A DNA stretch of 64,000 nt from Lycium barbarum (GCF_019175385.1 NC_083338.1:62776884-62840883), one strand, 5' to 3'; counted from the stretch's first letter, positions 23,171 through 37,554 are shown. The notes: generated by a model from the letters alone, not told the origin. A program made the numbers and translations.

Positions 23171-25929
23171 TGTTACGTCCCGTATTTTATACATTGGGAC
23201 AATCCGGATTAACTATGATAAGTTAGGGCCAAGACCTTTCCGGGACATGAAGTCGGGACTTTTGACCTTCGATTTTATTTTGAGACATAAGTTGTACATG
23301 AAATTGTTGGCATGAAACACTTAGGAAAAGTTGGGACCAAAAGTCATATATTTGGGAGTTGAAAATCTTGCAAAAAGAGGCCCTTTGGCCGTGTGGCTTT
23401 GAAAGTGGTCCCACACACTTTGTGGCCAATTTTAAATGGTCCAACACATGTGTGGGCCATGGACACATGGAGGTTTCACCTAGGAGCTTAAAATATGACT
23501 TTTAAGTCATCTTCTAGCATTCCACACTTAGAAAAAATTCAAGAAGTTGAAGAACAACAACCAACAACCTCTCGGCCAAGAACCAAGAAAAACCAAGTCC
23601 AATTTTAGCCATTCCAAAAATAATTTTTTCGTGTAAATCCACTAATTGGAGGTCCCTAAGTAGCGTGGAAGTGTTGTTGGAGCGATCAAGCCATCCGTCT
23701 AGTAGATCGCAAACCCTAGCCTATTTGTGGAGTTGAAGAAGAAAGGTAAGATTTGATCTTGTTTTATGTGTTGTGAATATTTTATGCATGTTGTAGTATG
23801 TTAATATGGATGAAATTGTTAAATATAGTAAGTTGGGGGTGAGCCGTGTATGATATGTATGGTCGTGTAGATGTGTGTGTTGTGATTGGGTTGATGAATT
23901 GATTCTATGTGGCATATTTAGTTGGGTAGTGTGGAGAAAAGAATAAAAATCATCAATAAATGTATATGTGTAGTGTGGCCGAATGTAGGTCATATTTCAT
24001 GACAAGAATGGGTTATGGTTGTGTTCTCGGGTTTGGGATTGTTTTCGGGAAAATTGGAGCAATTGTTGGATTGTTGGAAATATTGTGTAAATTGTTTAAA
24101 ATGTCCTTGAATATTGTTGGTATGGGTTCGGGTTGGTAATTGAATGTATGAGTGGTAATGTGGCTTGAATGTAAGCCGTCGAATTGAATATTATGAATGT
24201 TGTAGAATGATGTAAAAGAGAGTTATTAATGTTATATTGCCTTTCAGATTGGTCATTGGAGTTGTTAGGTTGGTTATTGTTGTTGTGATTGTTGATTTGG
24301 CGGAGTTAAATTCTCTGGGTTGGCCTATTTACAGGGGAAATGCTGCCCAAATTTCTGTAGAATTGAGTGTTAGTTTGGAATAAATCGCCTAAGTGCCTAT
24401 GTCTAATGTTTGATATTCGTTAACGTATTTGTAGACCTTGGGGAGCCCGAGGCGTAGGTTGGGATTAGCTTGAGTTGGGCTAGCTTGGAATGCGTACGAG
24501 GTATGTAAAGCTCAACCCTTCCTTCTTTTGGCATGCCTTAGTTATAAATAGATTATGTCACGAGCCTCGAGGAAATTCTAAATTCGCAATCCGAGCACGT
24601 TATGACTCTTATATATATATATTTCTTGGCATTCGTATGTTTGATGTGATGAAATATGAACCCTTATGTCTTCGAAATAATTGATTTCCAAATGTTGCAC
24701 AAAAAGTTTTGTTTTAAAGAATTCCGTAACTATGGGCGCCGTATCTTTCACATAAAGGCTCGGATTGCTCCGATATTTTCGGAAGAGTTTGCATGGCGTA
24801 TGATGAGTATGTTCTCCATAGGCGGGCCCGGCTCGGGTCGATACCCGTCCGTGGGTCCCGCGACTTTCCTTTATGTAATTCGGAAGACTTTTGAAAGAAT
24901 TTGGTATGACTATTATTTCGATTCTCAAGTATGGTCATTTTACTTATATTTGAGTCCATGATAATGATTTTATGCATATGGTTACTCACGACTCTGCTCG
25001 TGCGTTCTGTTACATCTTTCGCCGAGTCCCGGGCCGGTTCTGTTGTCGTGCGCACTTTGATATACTCTGGTGTTATGCTGTGTTTATGGTTCACCGAGCC
25101 ACTCACTAGGGAGTCGGGTTCCACTTATATTGGGCGTTATGCTGTGTATGGCGTTATGTTGTGTTATGATGTGTGACGGGGACACGGAGATTTGAAACCT
25201 TCTGGTGTAATGTTGTGTTATGGCGCCATCGACGGGCGGGCGACCATATTTCCTGTGCCCTATGCATGACTTATATTTCACAAGTAAACATTTTGATATT
25301 TTGGGCTTGCACTTATTTTCTGTACTTCTATTTCGTTTATGCCTCAGATTTGTTTTTTGTATCTTCTGCTTTGCATACTCAATACATATTTCGTACTGAC
25401 CCCCTTTCTTCGGGAGGTTGCGTTTCATGCCCGCAGGTACAGACGCACAGTTTGGTGATCCACCAGTTTAGGACACCCTCTTCTGCTGTTTGGAGTGCTC
25501 CTATCATTCCGGAGCCTGCATTTTGGTATATATTCGTTCTTTGCATATGTACATATTTGTTCAGGGGTACGGCGGGGCCCTATCCCGCCATATGTTTCGG
25601 TTGCTCTGTTTAGAGGTCTGTAGGCGTATATGTGGGTTGTGCCTACTTCTGTACAGGTGTGTTTGTATGATCCCACTCGCCATGGCAGCCTTGTCGTCGT
25701 GCATTTGTATATGTTTTGGGCCGTTGTTCCATTTGATAGCCTTGTTGGCTTCTGATATATATGTGTATATGGTTGTGTTTGAAATGTGTCTGAGACAGTT
25801 TGATATAATTTGAAGCAGCGTGTGATATTTGTGCCCGTAGACGCTATCTGTATGTGATTCGGATTGGATGAGTGTGTTTGGGTGCCCAGTTCGGGCACTA
25901 GTCACGGCCTACGGGGTTGGGTCGTGACA
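23171..25929 (+). mobile_element. Element A 3' LTR (2,759 bp)
   Basis: Direct repeat of 15250-18007 with scattered substitutions visible in nearly every few lines, clearly more than between the two LTRs of B. The paired-hairpin module is at 25380-25439, where the first stem has lost one pair (CAATAC for CAGTAC). The right flank is CCCTG (25930-25934), completing the target duplication. Confidence 0.95.
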
Positions 25930-25934
25930 CCCTG

Positions 25935-26260
25935 TCCCGTCACTAATGCATGGTCATACTCTTCTAATAATCTGCGGACAGCGTGGGTGTCATGGATACT
26001 GTTTGGCCTTGCCGGCCATTATTTTGTTGTACAGAAGTATCGGCAGCCTCGTTGGCTTGCATTGTGATACGTTACGTATATATACAAATATGTTTTGGGA
26101 TGTTTTGAGTTACAGGTCGACTTTGGTATTCTATTTACAGCTTTCAAACTTAGTTAAATAAACCCTATTGAACGCCATATTTGAGTACAAGTAACATAAG
26201 TTGGGTTATCGGGCTGGTTAAGCTCGGTCACTCGTCATGACCCTAGGTTGGGTCGTGAAA
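25935..26260 (+). mobile_element. Element C 5' LTR, last part
   Basis: After element A the host LTR resumes with TCCCGTCACTAATGC and ends GGGTTGGGTCGTGAAA, where related LTRs have GTGACA. The reading frames here are incidental. The C primer site follows at 26265-26276. Confidence 0.75.
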
Positions 26261-26264
26261 AACG

Positions 26265-26276
26265 TGGTATCAGAGC
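26265..26276 (+). other. Element C primer-binding site
   Basis: TGGTATCAGAGC, a perfect match to the initiator Met tRNA type, lies four bases after the C LTR. Element B is inserted only six bases further on, between the two copies of GTTCA at 26278-26282 and 37555-37559, separating this site from the C leader and gag. Confidence 0.9.
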
Positions 26277-26282
26277 AGTTCA

Positions 26283-29200
26283 TGTCACGACCCAACCCCG
26301 TGGGCCGCGACCAGTGCCCGAGCTGGGCACCTATATGTACCCGATACCCCAAATTAGCATATTAACAGAATAATAATATAATAATAATATTAGTGGTCGC
26401 TACAGAACTTAGCAGAAAAGTAGACTTGGCACACATAGGCCGATAAGGCCATCACAGAACAGAATATCCCAAACATATGTACAGAACCCACACAGATGTA
26501 TCCATAGACCTCTACAGAACATATCATAATCATAAGACGGGACAGGGCCCCGTCATACCCTGAACAAAGTACATATCCAGATAGCAGTGACAGACTGTAC
26601 CAAAAGATGGGCTCTGTAGAAGAGAGCGCCCCAAATAGCAGAAATAGGATCCTAAACGTGTGGATCAGCGAACCTGTCGTCAGTACCTGCGCGGCATGAA
26701 AACGCAGCCCCCGAAGAAAGGGGGTCAGTACGAAATATGTACTGAATATGTAAAGCGGAATCATAGAAGTCAAATCATAATGGTTACAGAAAATGAGTAC
26801 AGAATCCAGAGTGTCAAATGCATATTTCCAAAACAGACAGAATGCGTACAGAAACATATGTCATATCATATCATATCCGGTCCCTGACACGGGACTCGGC
26901 AGACAGAATGTGGCCACCCTCCCGACGCTGGTGCCACTATACAGAGGAATCAGAAAAAGGGGCGTGGCCCCGTATCATATAATGTCATATCAAAATGGCC
27001 ATACAGATCAGATCAGAATAGGCGGACATGGCACATCATACTCCACAGACCCATGTACGCGTATACCTGCCCCCTCACATCGGGACGCGGCGAACAATGC
27101 AGAGAATTACGCTTGACAACATATCCTGGCCCGGGCTCAGTGTGGGAAACATTGGGACATCCACGAATGGAGTAGTGAGAGACTAATGCAATTTAAAAAT
27201 ATAATAAATGTTTTCAAAGACTCGATGAAGCGTATCAAAGACAAACAAATCCAATGGGGTCGGACGGAATCATAATAAATTACAGAAGTATAACTTTCCC
27301 GAAGTCATTCCGAGTGTCAAAATAATTTATAATATTTAACAGAATATTTAAAATAATATTCGTTAAGCGATTAGTAGGGTAATTAAAACATTTCTTTCAA
27401 AAATCGCTTAAAAAGGAAGCTTTAACACATTAGGGGGAAAATCGTAAATAGCGGGCCCGCCTTGGGACAAACAAGGCGGCGGGCTCAAATTGTGCCCTCT
27501 AAGCATATAGTATCACCTAAAAAGGTTATACAAACATTCTATGATTTTCTGAATAATTTAGAGCAAAATTGCATAATTTCAGAAAAAGCGTATCAAAATG
27601 GTTCAATTCTACTGAAGGAAAAACTGAAATTTTGTCTTGCGGATTCCGAGGGCCAAGAGGTCCTTCGAGGCCCGGATCCGACCCTAACACACTAGGGGCA
27701 TGCCAAGGGAAGAATTGGGGTTGCTTTACATACCTTTCGCGCTCCTTAAGCCTTTCCAAACTCACTTCCCGTCTCGTCGAAAAACTGCAATTGGTCAAGT
27801 TTACCAATTGTGAATTATTAATGCCATTATTTCAACTTTAAGCATATTTGGCTACCGAAATTTCGGCAGCACTTCCCCTATACATATGACACCCCGAGAA
27901 TTCAACTCGGCTATAAATCATCAAAAACAACCCAAACGACAACAACAATATCAACAATGAACATTAAAAACACAAATATCCTTCAACTAGTCATTTTTCT
28001 CACAAGTTGACATAATCTTCAATTCAACCCAACTTTCAACTAAGATCAATAATTTCATATTCAACAACCATCATGATCATCACCATATAGTTCTAGAAAC
28101 ATTTCATATCGTTTTCCTTAAGATATACACTCGATATACATGATATACAATCTTCCGCCAAAATCATAACTTATGCAAAACATCAAATCTTTGGCATACA
28201 ACTTCATAACAAGTTTCCAACTTCCAAATTCATCAACCATAATCATAATTCACATCTTAACAACTTCATTTCCATAATATCACAAAATTATTCTAAAGTG
28301 ACATAATCATCTACATTCCAACTTCAACCAAAATTCATTCAACTTTCATTCCCAATATAATTTCCATCATAACCACAACTAGAATGCAACATAAAATTCA
28401 ACTCATATATGTATACAACATATATACACCCATGGCTACATATATATATACATACCCACTTTGCAAACTTCCTTATTTCCATAATTTCTACTCATTTCCA
28501 CATACCACAACATAAAAAAACCTTCATAACATAAGAAAAAGGAATTGATTCTTACCTTTTTCTACAAACTTCTTCACTTGAACAAGTTGTCAACTTGAAG
28601 AAATAAGTGCTCCTTCTTCCAAAACAATTACACCAAGTTGTAGAGGACACTTAATTTAGTAGGAATTCAACAAGAAAATAATTTTAGAGGCAAGATTTTG
28701 AGGGGTGATTTTTCTATGGCCAAACCCGAAATGCCCTCTTTTTGTTCTTGTTTTTCTCTTGTTTTTCCTCCTATTCTTTCTCTTGAAAGTTCTATGGTAT
28801 TTGGATGATTAAGTGGTCTTTTATTCATTGAACACATGACTTAATTCCATGGGCTTGGATCCTTTTTATGGACCATGGCCGAATGGCTCCTCACTTGGGC
28901 CTGAATTTTGTTTTTTCATTTTTTTGGGCCAACTCGGTTGGTCCCGAATTGGGCCTAGCCCACTGACCTTGCGACCTTAAAACGTTCATATCTCCTTGTA
29001 CCGACGTCACCTGGGAACCCACGACCTATGGATGGAAAGCTAATTCAATTATCTACAACTTCTATTTCAAGGTATTTTCGAAATTCCAAACTTGCAATAC
29101 AGTTTTTTGCCCCCCAAAGTCAGGTCACCCGAAAACGTTTTCTTAAAAATATTCGTTTGGAGGGTTTCCACTTTGATTTGGTCCAAAGGTACTTCATGAG

Positions 29201-29320
29201 TTGTGTTTAACTTTACATATGCGATTCATATGACTTTTCAGATGTTCCAAAAAAAAAACTCTCGGTATGTGGGCCCCACCCCAGCAGATGCTCCGAGGTT
29301 CAAAAATACGGGATATAACA
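26283..29320 (-). mobile_element. Element B 3' LTR (3,038 bp, minus strand)
   Basis: On the plus strand it runs from TGTCACGACCCAACCCCGTG to TACGGGATATAACA. It is nearly identical to 34519-37554; I noticed roughly nine differences by eye, including G/A at about 29287 and an extra AC in the A-run near 29256. The paired-hairpin module is at 26685-26744 (minus). Outer flank GTTCA 26278-26282. The 60-155-codon ORFs in it are duplicated in the other LTR and are not genes. Confidence 0.95.
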
Positions 29321-29334
29321 TCCTCCCCCCCTTT
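29321..29334 (-). other. Element B polypurine tract
   Basis: On the minus strand this reads AAAGGGGGGGAGGA directly before the 3' LTR, matching the tract in F (49052-49065) and close to that in A. Confidence 0.85.
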
Positions 29335-29443
29335 AGAACATTCGTCCTCGAATGTTAAATTAATCTCATAGGGTTTGAAAATACTTTGGGGGAGTTCATG
29401 TTTACAGACATCACATATGACACACGATTGATATTGGAATAAA

Positions 29444-32400
29444 TTAAAGCAGGGATTTAAGGTTACCTGTGGGTATAGAGAACAAATGAGGATATTTCTT
29501 CTTCATTTCCTCTTCGGCCTCCCATGTCATTTCCTCCCTATTATCGTTCCGCCACAGTACCTTAACAGAGGCTACATCTTTATTCCGAAGCCTCCTTACC
29601 TGACGATCCAAAATAGATACGGGCTGCTCCTCGTACGATAGTTGCTCCGTCACCTGAATATCATCAGCAGAAAATATTCTAGAAGGGTCACCGACGCATT
29701 TACGAAGCATAGAGACATAAAATACCGGATGCACCGCTTCCAAATCAGATGGCAAATCTAGCTCATAGGCGACATTTCCAGTTTTTCGAACAATCTGATA
29801 AGGCCCAATATAACGCGGACTGAGCTTACCCTTTCTGCTGAACCGCATCACGCCTTTCATAGGCGATACCTTCAGGAATACCCAATCGCCTACCTGAAAC
29901 TCCAACGGTCGACGCTGTTTATCCGCGTATGACTTCTGTCGGCTCTGGGCTGCCAACAGTCGCTCCCGAATAAGTTTTACCTTGTCCACGGCCTGCTGGA
30001 CCATATCTGGGCCAATCAACTCTGACTCGCCAATATCAAACCAGCCAATCGGCGATCTGCATTTCCTGCCATATAGAGCCTCGTACGGAGCCATCTGGAT
30101 GCTGGAATGGTAACTGTTATTATATGCAAACTCAATCAATGGCAAGTGATCATCCCAGCTGCCTCTGAAATCAATAACGCAGGCCCGCAACATATCCCCC
30201 AGCGTCTGTATAGTGCACTCGGCCTGTCCGTCGCTCTGAGGATGAAAGGCTGTGCTCAGACTCACCTGAGTCCCTAGACCCTCCTGAAACGACCTCCAGA
30301 AATGCGCCGTAAACTGGGCGCCTCTGTCAGAAATAATAGATATAGGAACTCCGTGAAGCTTCACAATCTCTCTAATATAGAGCCTGGCATAATCCTCGGC
30401 GGAATAAGTAGTCCTGACGGGAAGAAAATGGGTTGATTTCGTCAGCCTATCAACAACGACCCAGATGGAATCATACTTCCGTGGAGTGCGAGGCAAACCT
30501 GTAATGAAGTCCATATTAATAACCTCCCACTTCCAAGTCGGGATTTCCATCTCCTGCAACAGTCCACCCGGCTTCTGATGCTCAATCTTGACCTGCTGAC
30601 AATTAGGGCACTGGGCGACGAACTCTGCAATATCCCGCTTCATGCCGTCCCACCAGTATAAGCATCGGAGATCATGGTACATCTTCGTAGACCCAGGATG
30701 GACCGAATAGCGAGCATAATGTGCCTCGCTCATAACCTGCTGCCGAAGGCCTGCAATATCAGGTACACACAACCTGCCTCTATATAACAAAGTACCGTCC
30801 GGTGAAAACTCGAACGGAGTCCTCTCCTTATCATAGGCTGTGTCCCTGTACTGAGCTAAGACAGGATCTTCGTATTGACGCCGCTTAATATCGTCCCCGA
30901 GGGATGACTCAGAAACCCCTCGAACAGAAATCCGTGTATCTCCAGAATCGGCCAGACGAACCCCGAGACTAGCCAACTGCTGAATATCACGGGCTATCTC
31001 TCTCCTGTCTGGCTGTAAATCGGCCAAACTGCCCATAGACTTCCGACTGAGCGCATCGGCAACAACATTAGCCTTACCCGGATGATACAGAATATCCACG
31101 TCATAATCTTTCAGAAGCTCCAGCCACCTCCGCTGTCGCAAATTAAGCTCTCTCTGCCTGAAAATATACTGGAGACTCTTATGATCAGTATAGATATCCA
31201 CATGAACGCCATATAAATAGTGTCTCCATATCTTCAGAGCATGAATTACCGCTGCGAGCTCCAGATCGTGGGTAGGATAATTCTTCTCATGCTGCTTGAG
31301 CTGCCGGGAAGCATACGCTATAACTCTGCCATGCTGCATCAATACACAGCCCAACCCCATGCCAGAAGCGTCACAATAAATAACATACCCGTCCGGTCCC
31401 TCTGGAAGAGTCAGAACTGGGGCTGTAGTCAGCTTCTCCTTCAGCAACTGGAAGCTCCGTTCACAAGCGTCAGACCACAGGAACTTAGCTCTCTTCTGAG
31501 TCAGCCTTGTCAAAGGCGCTGAAATCGAAGCAAACTTCTCCACAAATCTCCTGTAATAGCTTGCTAACCCCAGGAAACTGCGTACCTCTGTGGGCGTCGT
31601 AGGTCTGGGCCAATTCTTCACGGCCTCAATCTTCTGTGTGTCCACCCGGACACCATCAGCTGCAATAACATGCCCCAAGAAAGCCACTGAAGACAGCCAG
31701 AATTCACACTTAGAAAATTTCGCATATAATTTCTGATGCCGGAGTACCCCTAATACCGATCTCAGATGATCTGCGTGCTCCGCCTCAGACCGGGAATAAA
31801 CCAGGATATCATCAATGAATACAATTACAAACATATCCAAGAATGGTCGGAATACCCGGTTCATCAAATCCATGAATACTGCGGGGGCATTAGTAAGCCC
31901 AAAAGACATAACCCTGAACTCGTAATGCCCATATCGGGTCCGGAAAGCTGTCTTAGGGATATCGGCCTCTCGTACTCGCACCTGGTGGTAACCGGATCGA
32001 AGATCTATGTTCGAAAAACACTTAGCGCCCTGCAGCTGATCAAACAAATCATCAATCCTGGGGAGGGAGTATTTATTCTTTATAGTTACCTTATTCAGCT
32101 GCCGGTAATCAATACACATACGCAGCGACCCGTCCTTCTTACGCACAAATAATACCGGGGCTCCCCAAGGCGAAGTACTGGGTCTGATGAAGCCCTTATC
32201 CAACAAATCTTTCAGCTGCTCCTTCAACTCCTTTAATTCTGCAGGCGCCATTCTATACGGAGGAATAGAGATAGGCTGAGTGTCTGGGAGTAAATCAATA
32301 GAGAAATCTATCTCCCGCTCTGGAGGAAGACCTGGAAGCTCGTCGGGGAAAACATCTGGAAACTCATTAACCACGGGGACTGACTGAAGTGTCGGCGTCT

Positions 32401-34315
32401 CTGCGTCCAAGTCTTGCACCCGTACCAGATGATAGATATAACCCTTTCTAATCATTTTCTTTGCCTTAAGGTATGAAATAAACTTACCTTTCGGCGATGC
32501 TGTATTTCCAGCCCAATCTAAAACTGGCTCCCCGGGAAACTGGAAGCGAACCAACTTATTCTGGCAGTCAACATTAGCATAACAGGAAGCTAGCCAGTCC
32601 ATACCCATAATAACATCAAATTCAGTCATATTTAACTCTACCAGATCTGCCTTAGTATCACGGCCACATACAATCACAGAACAGTCTTTATAAACCTGTT
32701 TCGCTACAATAAAGTCCCCTATCGGTGTGGCTACCTCAAATGGCTCTATAGGTTCAGACATAATACCAATTTTACCGGCAACAAGAGGTGAAATATATGA
32801 TAAAGTTGAACCTGGATCAATTAATGCATACACAGACCGAGAGAAGACCAATAAAGTACCTGTAACGACATTAGGAGATGCCTCCTGATCCTGGCGGCTG
32901 GCCAAAGCATAAATACGGTTCGAAGGACCGCTAATACAAGAAGCTCCACCACGGCCTCTGCCGCGACCCGCTGGTGCCGAAATACCCTGCCCCGTAGGGC
33001 GCATAGCCACTGACGAAGATGAAGACCCAGCCGTTGATCCGGTAGGCTGCGCTGCACCACCCGAACTACCCTTATACGGGCAATCTCTCACAGAATGGCC
33101 CTGACGGCCACAAGAAAAGCATGCACCGGTGGCTCTGTAGCACTCTCCCGTATGGTATCTGCCGCAAAAAGAACACTGAACCCTGGGTGGCCTCATCTGA
33201 CCAGCACCCCTATCTGTCCGCGAACCTGAAGCCCTGGAGCTCTGGCCTGCTCCTGAATACCCTGGGCTATCGAATCTGCGACCTGCAGGCTGGGGAGGCG
33301 CGGTCTGCGCCGGCTGAGATGAAAATCTGCTAGGCTGCTGCGGCTGTTGGGGCTGTCTGCCCCGAAAGTCTCCAGATGACCTGGCCCTCTTGGGCTGTCT
33401 CCGATCCTGGCCCCTGTCAGGCTGGTGTCCTCCTCTGCCCCGATCCTCCATGCCCTGGGCATGGGCCTGGATACGGGCAATGTCCATACCGGGCTGAGCA
33501 GCCAATACTAAGCAGCTATCAACAAAATACCGATCCAGCCCCATAATATATCTATGCATCCGGTCCGCCATAGTAGCCACCACAGTAGGTGCATAGCGGG
33601 CCAAGGAATCAAACTCCAAACTATAGTCCCGAATACTGCGGCCCTTCTGCCTCAATAATAAGAATCTATCAGATCTGGCTCGTCGCAACTCTGGGGGCAG
33701 AAAGTGTCCAAGAAATGCCTGAGAAAAATCGCCCCAAACTGCTGGAGGAGCGCCGTCCCCCCTGGATATCCCCCATGACTCGTACCAGTTTGCCGCCACA
33801 TCATATAACCGGTACGAAGCTAACGCGACTGACTCTGTCTCGGAAGCATTAATCAAATCTAGAGTGCGTCGCATCTTCCTAATAAACTCCTCAGGATCCT
33901 CCTCGGGCTTTGTCCCGAAGAACTCTGGAGGGTTACAAGTCAAAAACTCACGGGCTCTCGAACTATCACACCTGACTGCCCGGTCACCTCCCAGTCCATG
34001 CCCCTGAACCTGCCCTGCCACAAGTCTAGTCAGCAACTGGACTGCCTCCCTCATAGACTGATCCTCAGTGCCTGGCCGTGGAGCTGGAGGCTCAGGTACT
34101 GGAACTGCGGGAGCTGGCAGTGGAGCCGTCCCCCGATCTGCAGCTACGGCTGCCCCAATCTCCTCCACGAGTGGCAGTGTAGAAGAACCCTCTGTCTGGG
34201 GCAAAGTCTCCGGAGCAATATATACCTGGGCCCTGGTAGTCCTCTGGACCCGGCTAGTCTCTCCTACGGCAACTGACTTGGCCTTTTGGGCCGCTGTCGC
34301 CTTTTTTGGAGGCAT
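29444..34315 (-). CDS. gag-pol: Element B gag-pol polyprotein, unbroken (chromovirus, Tekay type)
   Basis: An open frame of 1,623 codons starts at [13 protein letters not shown] (an upstream in-frame ATG at 34333 adds six residues; the MPP start is shared by A and F). Counting from the upstream ATG, it has a gag domain (about 130-300), zinc knuckle [14 protein letters not shown] (405-418), protease DPGS (506-509), reverse transcriptase with FIDD (839-842), RNase H (D987, D1050), integrase zinc ligands H1205, H1212, C1242 and C1245, catalytic D1275, D1336 and E1372 (DD35E spacing), a GPY-like region (about 1510) and a chromodomain-like tail (1570-1615). The protein would package RNA, copy it and integrate the DNA, probably into heterochromatin. 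Residue 1373 next to the catalytic Glu is Cys where A has Arg, and 1379 is Gly for Glu, so activity is uncertain. Confidence 0.96.
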   Translation of the reverse strand: MPPKKATAAQKAKSVAVGETSRVQRTTRAQVYIAPETLPQTEGSSTLPLVEEIGAAVAADRGTAPLPAPAVPVPEPPAPRPGTEDQSMREAVQLLTRLVAGQVQGHGLGGDRAVRCDSSRAREFLTCNPPEFFGTKPEEDPEEFIRKMRRTLDLINASETESVALASYRLYDVAANWYESWGISRGDGAPPAVWGDFSQAFLGHFLPPELRRARSDRFLLLRQKGRSIRDYSLEFDSLARYAPTVVATMADRMHRYIMGLDRYFVDSCLVLAAQPGMDIARIQAHAQGMEDRGRGGHQPDRGQDRRQPKRARSSGDFRGRQPQQPQQPSRFSSQPAQTAPPQPAGRRFDSPGYSGAGQSSRASGSRTDRGAGQMRPPRVQCSFCGRYHTGECYRATGACFSCGRQGHSVRDCPYKGSSGGAAQPTGSTAGSSSSSVAMRPTGQGISAPAGRGRGRGGASCISGPSNRIYALASRQDQEASPNVVTGTLLVFSRSVYALIDPGSTLSYISPLVAGKIGIMSEPIEPFEVATPIGDFIVAKQVYKDCSVIVCGRDTKADLVELNMTEFDVIMGMDWLASCYANVDCQNKLVRFQFPGEPVLDWAGNTASPKGKFISYLKAKKMIRKGYIYHLVRVQDLDAETPTLQSVPVVNEFPDVFPDELPGLPPEREIDFSIDLLPDTQPISIPPYRMAPAELKELKEQLKDLLDKGFIRPSTSPWGAPVLFVRKKDGSLRMCIDYRQLNKVTIKNKYSLPRIDDLFDQLQGAKCFSNIDLRSGYHQVRVREADIPKTAFRTRYGHYEFRVMSFGLTNAPAVFMDLMNRVFRPFLDMFVIVFIDDILVYSRSEAEHADHLRSVLGVLRHQKLYAKFSKCEFWLSSVAFLGHVIAADGVRVDTQKIEAVKNWPRPTTPTEVRSFLGLASYYRRFVEKFASISAPLTRLTQKRAKFLWSDACERSFQLLKEKLTTAPVLTLPEGPDGYVIYCDASGMGLGCVLMQHGRVIAYASRQLKQHEKNYPTHDLELAAVIHALKIWRHYLYGVHVDIYTDHKSLQYIFRQRELNLRQRRWLELLKDYDVDILYHPGKANVVADALSRKSMGSLADLQPDRREIARDIQQLASLGVRLADSGDTRISVRGVSESSLGDDIKRRQYEDPVLAQYRDTAYDKERTPFEFSPDGTLLYRGRLCVPDIAGLRQQVMSEAHYARYSVHPGSTKMYHDLRCLYWWDGMKRDIAEFVAQCPNCQQVKIEHQKPGGLLQEMEIPTWKWEVINMDFITGLPRTPRKYDSIWVVVDRLTKSTHFLPVRTTYSAEDYARLYIREIVKLHGVPISIISDRGAQFTAHFWRSFQEGLGTQVSLSTAFHPQSDGQAECTIQTLGDMLRACVIDFRGSWDDHLPLIEFAYNNSYHSSIQMAPYEALYGRKCRSPIGWFDIGESELIGPDMVQQAVDKVKLIRERLLAAQSRQKSYADKQRRPLEFQVGDWVFLKVSPMKGVMRFSRKGKLSPRYIGPYQIVRKTGNVAYELDLPSDLEAVHPVFYVSMLRKCVGDPSRIFSADDIQVTEQLSYEEQPVSILDRQVRRLRNKDVASVKVLWRNDNREEMTWEAEEEMKKKYPHLFSIPTGNLKSLL

Positions 34316-34422
34316 ATCTACAAATATAGCCACTCGTTAGGAAGGGGTCATCCTGATAACACAGCTCTATCGCACGATCTAAGACAGAAAGAAGGGTAGC
34401 ATCCTAAATGCCCTGTAGCCTT

Positions 34423-34460
34423 CTGTTTATAGGTGTGGTGCACAACACACCGATAAACAA
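34423..34460 (-). promoter_or_regulatory. Leader hairpin with GTGCAC loop, element B
   Basis: Minus-strand equivalent of the A hairpin: TTGTTTAT pairs with ATAAACAG, the inner TGTG/CACA stem is intact, and the loop palindrome GTGCAC is at 34438-34443. The two bottom pairs present in A are lost (AGAA for AGGA). Confidence 0.6.
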
Positions 34461-34502
34461 GACTCTACTAGACACGGTCTGTGCACATTCCGAGGACGAA
34501 CC

Positions 34503-34514
34503 GCTCTGATACCA
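34503..34514 (-). other. Element B primer-binding site
   Basis: TGGTATCAGAGC on the minus strand, four bases inside the 5' LTR end at 34519. Perfect initiator-Met type. Confidence 0.9.
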
Positions 34515-34518
34515 CTTT

Positions 34519-37500
34519 TGTCACGACCCAACCCCGTGGGCCGCGACCAGTGCCCGAGCTGGGCACCTATACGTACCCGATACCCCAAATTAGCATATTA
34601 ACAGAATAATAATATAATAATAATATTAGTGGTCGCTACAGAACTTAGCAGAAAAGCAGACTTGGCACACATAGGCCGATAAGGCCATCACAGAACAGAA
34701 TATCCCAAACATATGTACAGAACCCACACAGATGTATCCATAGACCTCTACAGAACATATCATAATCATAAGCCGGGACAGGGCCCCGTCATACCCTGAA
34801 CAAAGTACATATCCAGATAGCAGTGACAGACTGTACCAAAAGATGGGCTCTGTAGAAGAGAGCGCCCCAAATAGCAGAAATAGGATCCTAAACGTGTGGA
34901 TCAGCGAACCTGTCGTCAGTACCTGCGCGGCATGAAAACGCAGCCCCCGAAGAAAGGGGGTCAGTACGAAATATGTACTGAATATGTAAAGCGGAATCAT
35001 AGAAGTCAAATCATAATGGTTACAGAAAATGAGTACAGAATCCAGAGTGTCAAATGCATATTTCCAAAACAGACAGAATGCGTACAGAAACATATGTCAT
35101 ATCATATCATATCCGGTCCCTGACACGGGACTCGGCAGACAGAATGTGGCCACCCTCCCGACGCTGGTGCCACTATACAGAGGAATCAGAAAAAGGGGCG
35201 TGGCCCCGTATCATATAATGTCATATCAAAATGGCCATACAGATCAGATCAGAATAGGCGGACATGGCACATCATACTCCACAGACCCATGTACGCGTAT
35301 ACCTGCCCCCTCACATCGGGACGCGGCGAACAATGCAGAGAATTACGCTTGACAACATATCCTAGCCCGGGCTCAGTGTGGGAAACATTGGGACATCCAC
35401 GAATGGAGTAGTGAGAGACTAATGCAATTTAAAAATATAATAAATGTTTTCAAAGACTCGATGAAGCGTATCAAAGACAAACAAATCCAATGGGGTCGGA
35501 CGGAATCATAATAAATTACAGAAGTATAACTTTCCCGAAGTCATTCCGAGTGTCAAAATAATTTATAATATTTAACAGAATATTTAAAATAATATTCGTT
35601 AAGCGATTAGTAGGGTAATTAAAACATTTCTTTCAAAAATCGCTTAAAAAGGAAGCTTTAACACATTAGGGGCAAAACCGTAAATAGCGGGCCCGCCTTG
35701 GGACAAACAAGGCGGCGGGCTCAAATTGTGCCCTCTAAGCATATAGTATCACCTAAAAAGGTTATACAAACATTCTATGATTTTCTGAATAATTTAGAGC
35801 AAAATTGCATAATTTCAGAAAAAGCGTATCAAAATGGTTCAATTCTACTGAAGGAAAAACTGAAATTTTGTCTTGCGGATTCCGAGGGCCAAGAGGTCCT
35901 TCGAGGCCCGGATCCGACCCTAACACACTAGGGGCATGCCAAGGGAAGAATTGGGGTTGCTTTACATACCTTTCGCGCTCCTTAAGCCTTTCCAAACTCA
36001 CTTCCCGTCTCGTCGAAAAACTGCAATTGGTCAAGTTTACCAATTGTGAATTATTAATGCCATTATTTCAACTTTAAGCATATTTGGCTACCGAAATTTC
36101 GGCAGCACTTCCCCTATACATATGACACCCCGAGAATTCAACTCGGCTATAAATCATCAAAAACAACCCAAACGACAACAACAATATCAACAATGAACAT
36201 TAAAAACACAAATATCCTTCAACTAGTCATTTTTCTCACAAGTTGACATAATCTTCAATTCAACCCAACTTTCAACTAAGATCAATAATTTCATATTCAA
36301 CAACCATCATGATCATCACCATATAGTTCTAGAAACATTTCATATCGTTTTCCTTAAGATATACACTCGATATACATGATATACAATCTTCCGCCAAAAT
36401 CATAACTTATGCAAAACATCAAATCTTTGGCATACAACTTCATAACAAGTTTCCAACTTCCAAATTCATCAACCATAATCATAATTCACATCTTAACAAC
36501 TTCATTTCCATAATATCACAAAATTATTCTAAAGTGACATAATCATCTACATTCCAACTTCAACCAAAATTCATTCAACTTTCATTCCCAATATAATTTC
36601 CATCATAACCACAACTAGAATGCAACATAAAATTCAACTCATATATGTATACAACATATATACACCCATGGCTACATATATATATACATACCCACTTTGC
36701 AAACTTCCTTATTTCCATAATTTCTACTCATTTCCACATACCACAACATAAAAAAACCTTCATAACATAAGAAAAAGGAATTGATTCTTACCTTTTTCTA
36801 CAAACTTCTTCACTTGAACAAGTTGTCAACTTGAAGAAATAAGTGCTCCTTCTTCCAAAACAATTACACCAAGTTGTAGAGGACACTTAATTTAGTAGGA
36901 ATTCAACAAGAAAATAATTTTAGAGGCAAGATTTTGAGGGGTGATTTTTCTATGGCCAAACCCGAAATGCCCTCTTTTTGTTCTTGTTTTTCTCTTGTTT
37001 TTCCTCCTATTCTTTCTCTTGAAAGTTCTATGGTATTTGGATGATTAAGTGGTCTTTTATTCATTGAACACATGACTTAATTCCATGGGCTTGGATCCTT
37101 TTTATGGACCATGGCCGAATGGCTCCTCACTTGGGCCTGAATTTTGTTTTTTCATTTTTTTGGGCCAACTCGGTTGGTCCCGAATTGGGCCTAGCCCACT
37201 GACCTTGCGACCTTAAAACGTTCATATCTCCTTGTACCGACGTCACCTGGGAACCCACGACCTATGGATGGAAAGCTAATTCAATTATCTACAACTTCTA
37301 TTTCAAGGTATTTTCGAAATTCCAAACTTGCAATACAGTTTTTTGCCCCCCAAAGTCAGGTCACCCGAAAACGTTTTCTTAAAAATATTCGTTTGGAGGG
37401 TTTCCACTTTGATTTGGTCCAAAGGTACTTCATGAGTTGTGTTTAACTTTACATATGTGATTCATATGACTTTTCAGATGTTCCAAAAAAAAATCTCGGT

Positions 37501-37554
37501 ATGTGGGCCCCACCCCAGCAAATGCTCCGAGGTTCAAAAATACGGGATATAACA
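34519..37554 (-). mobile_element. Element B 5' LTR (3,036 bp, minus strand)
   Basis: Near-identical to 26283-29320, as expected of a recent insertion. The paired-hairpin module is at 34921-34980. Transcription would start near the right end and run leftward. The right flank GTTCA (37555-37559) completes the target duplication. Confidence 0.95.

Noticed and set aside
34316..34333. ATG at 34333 as the start of the B polyprotein
   Set aside because: A and F start at MPPKK, and the six extra residues are not shared; 34315 is preferred.
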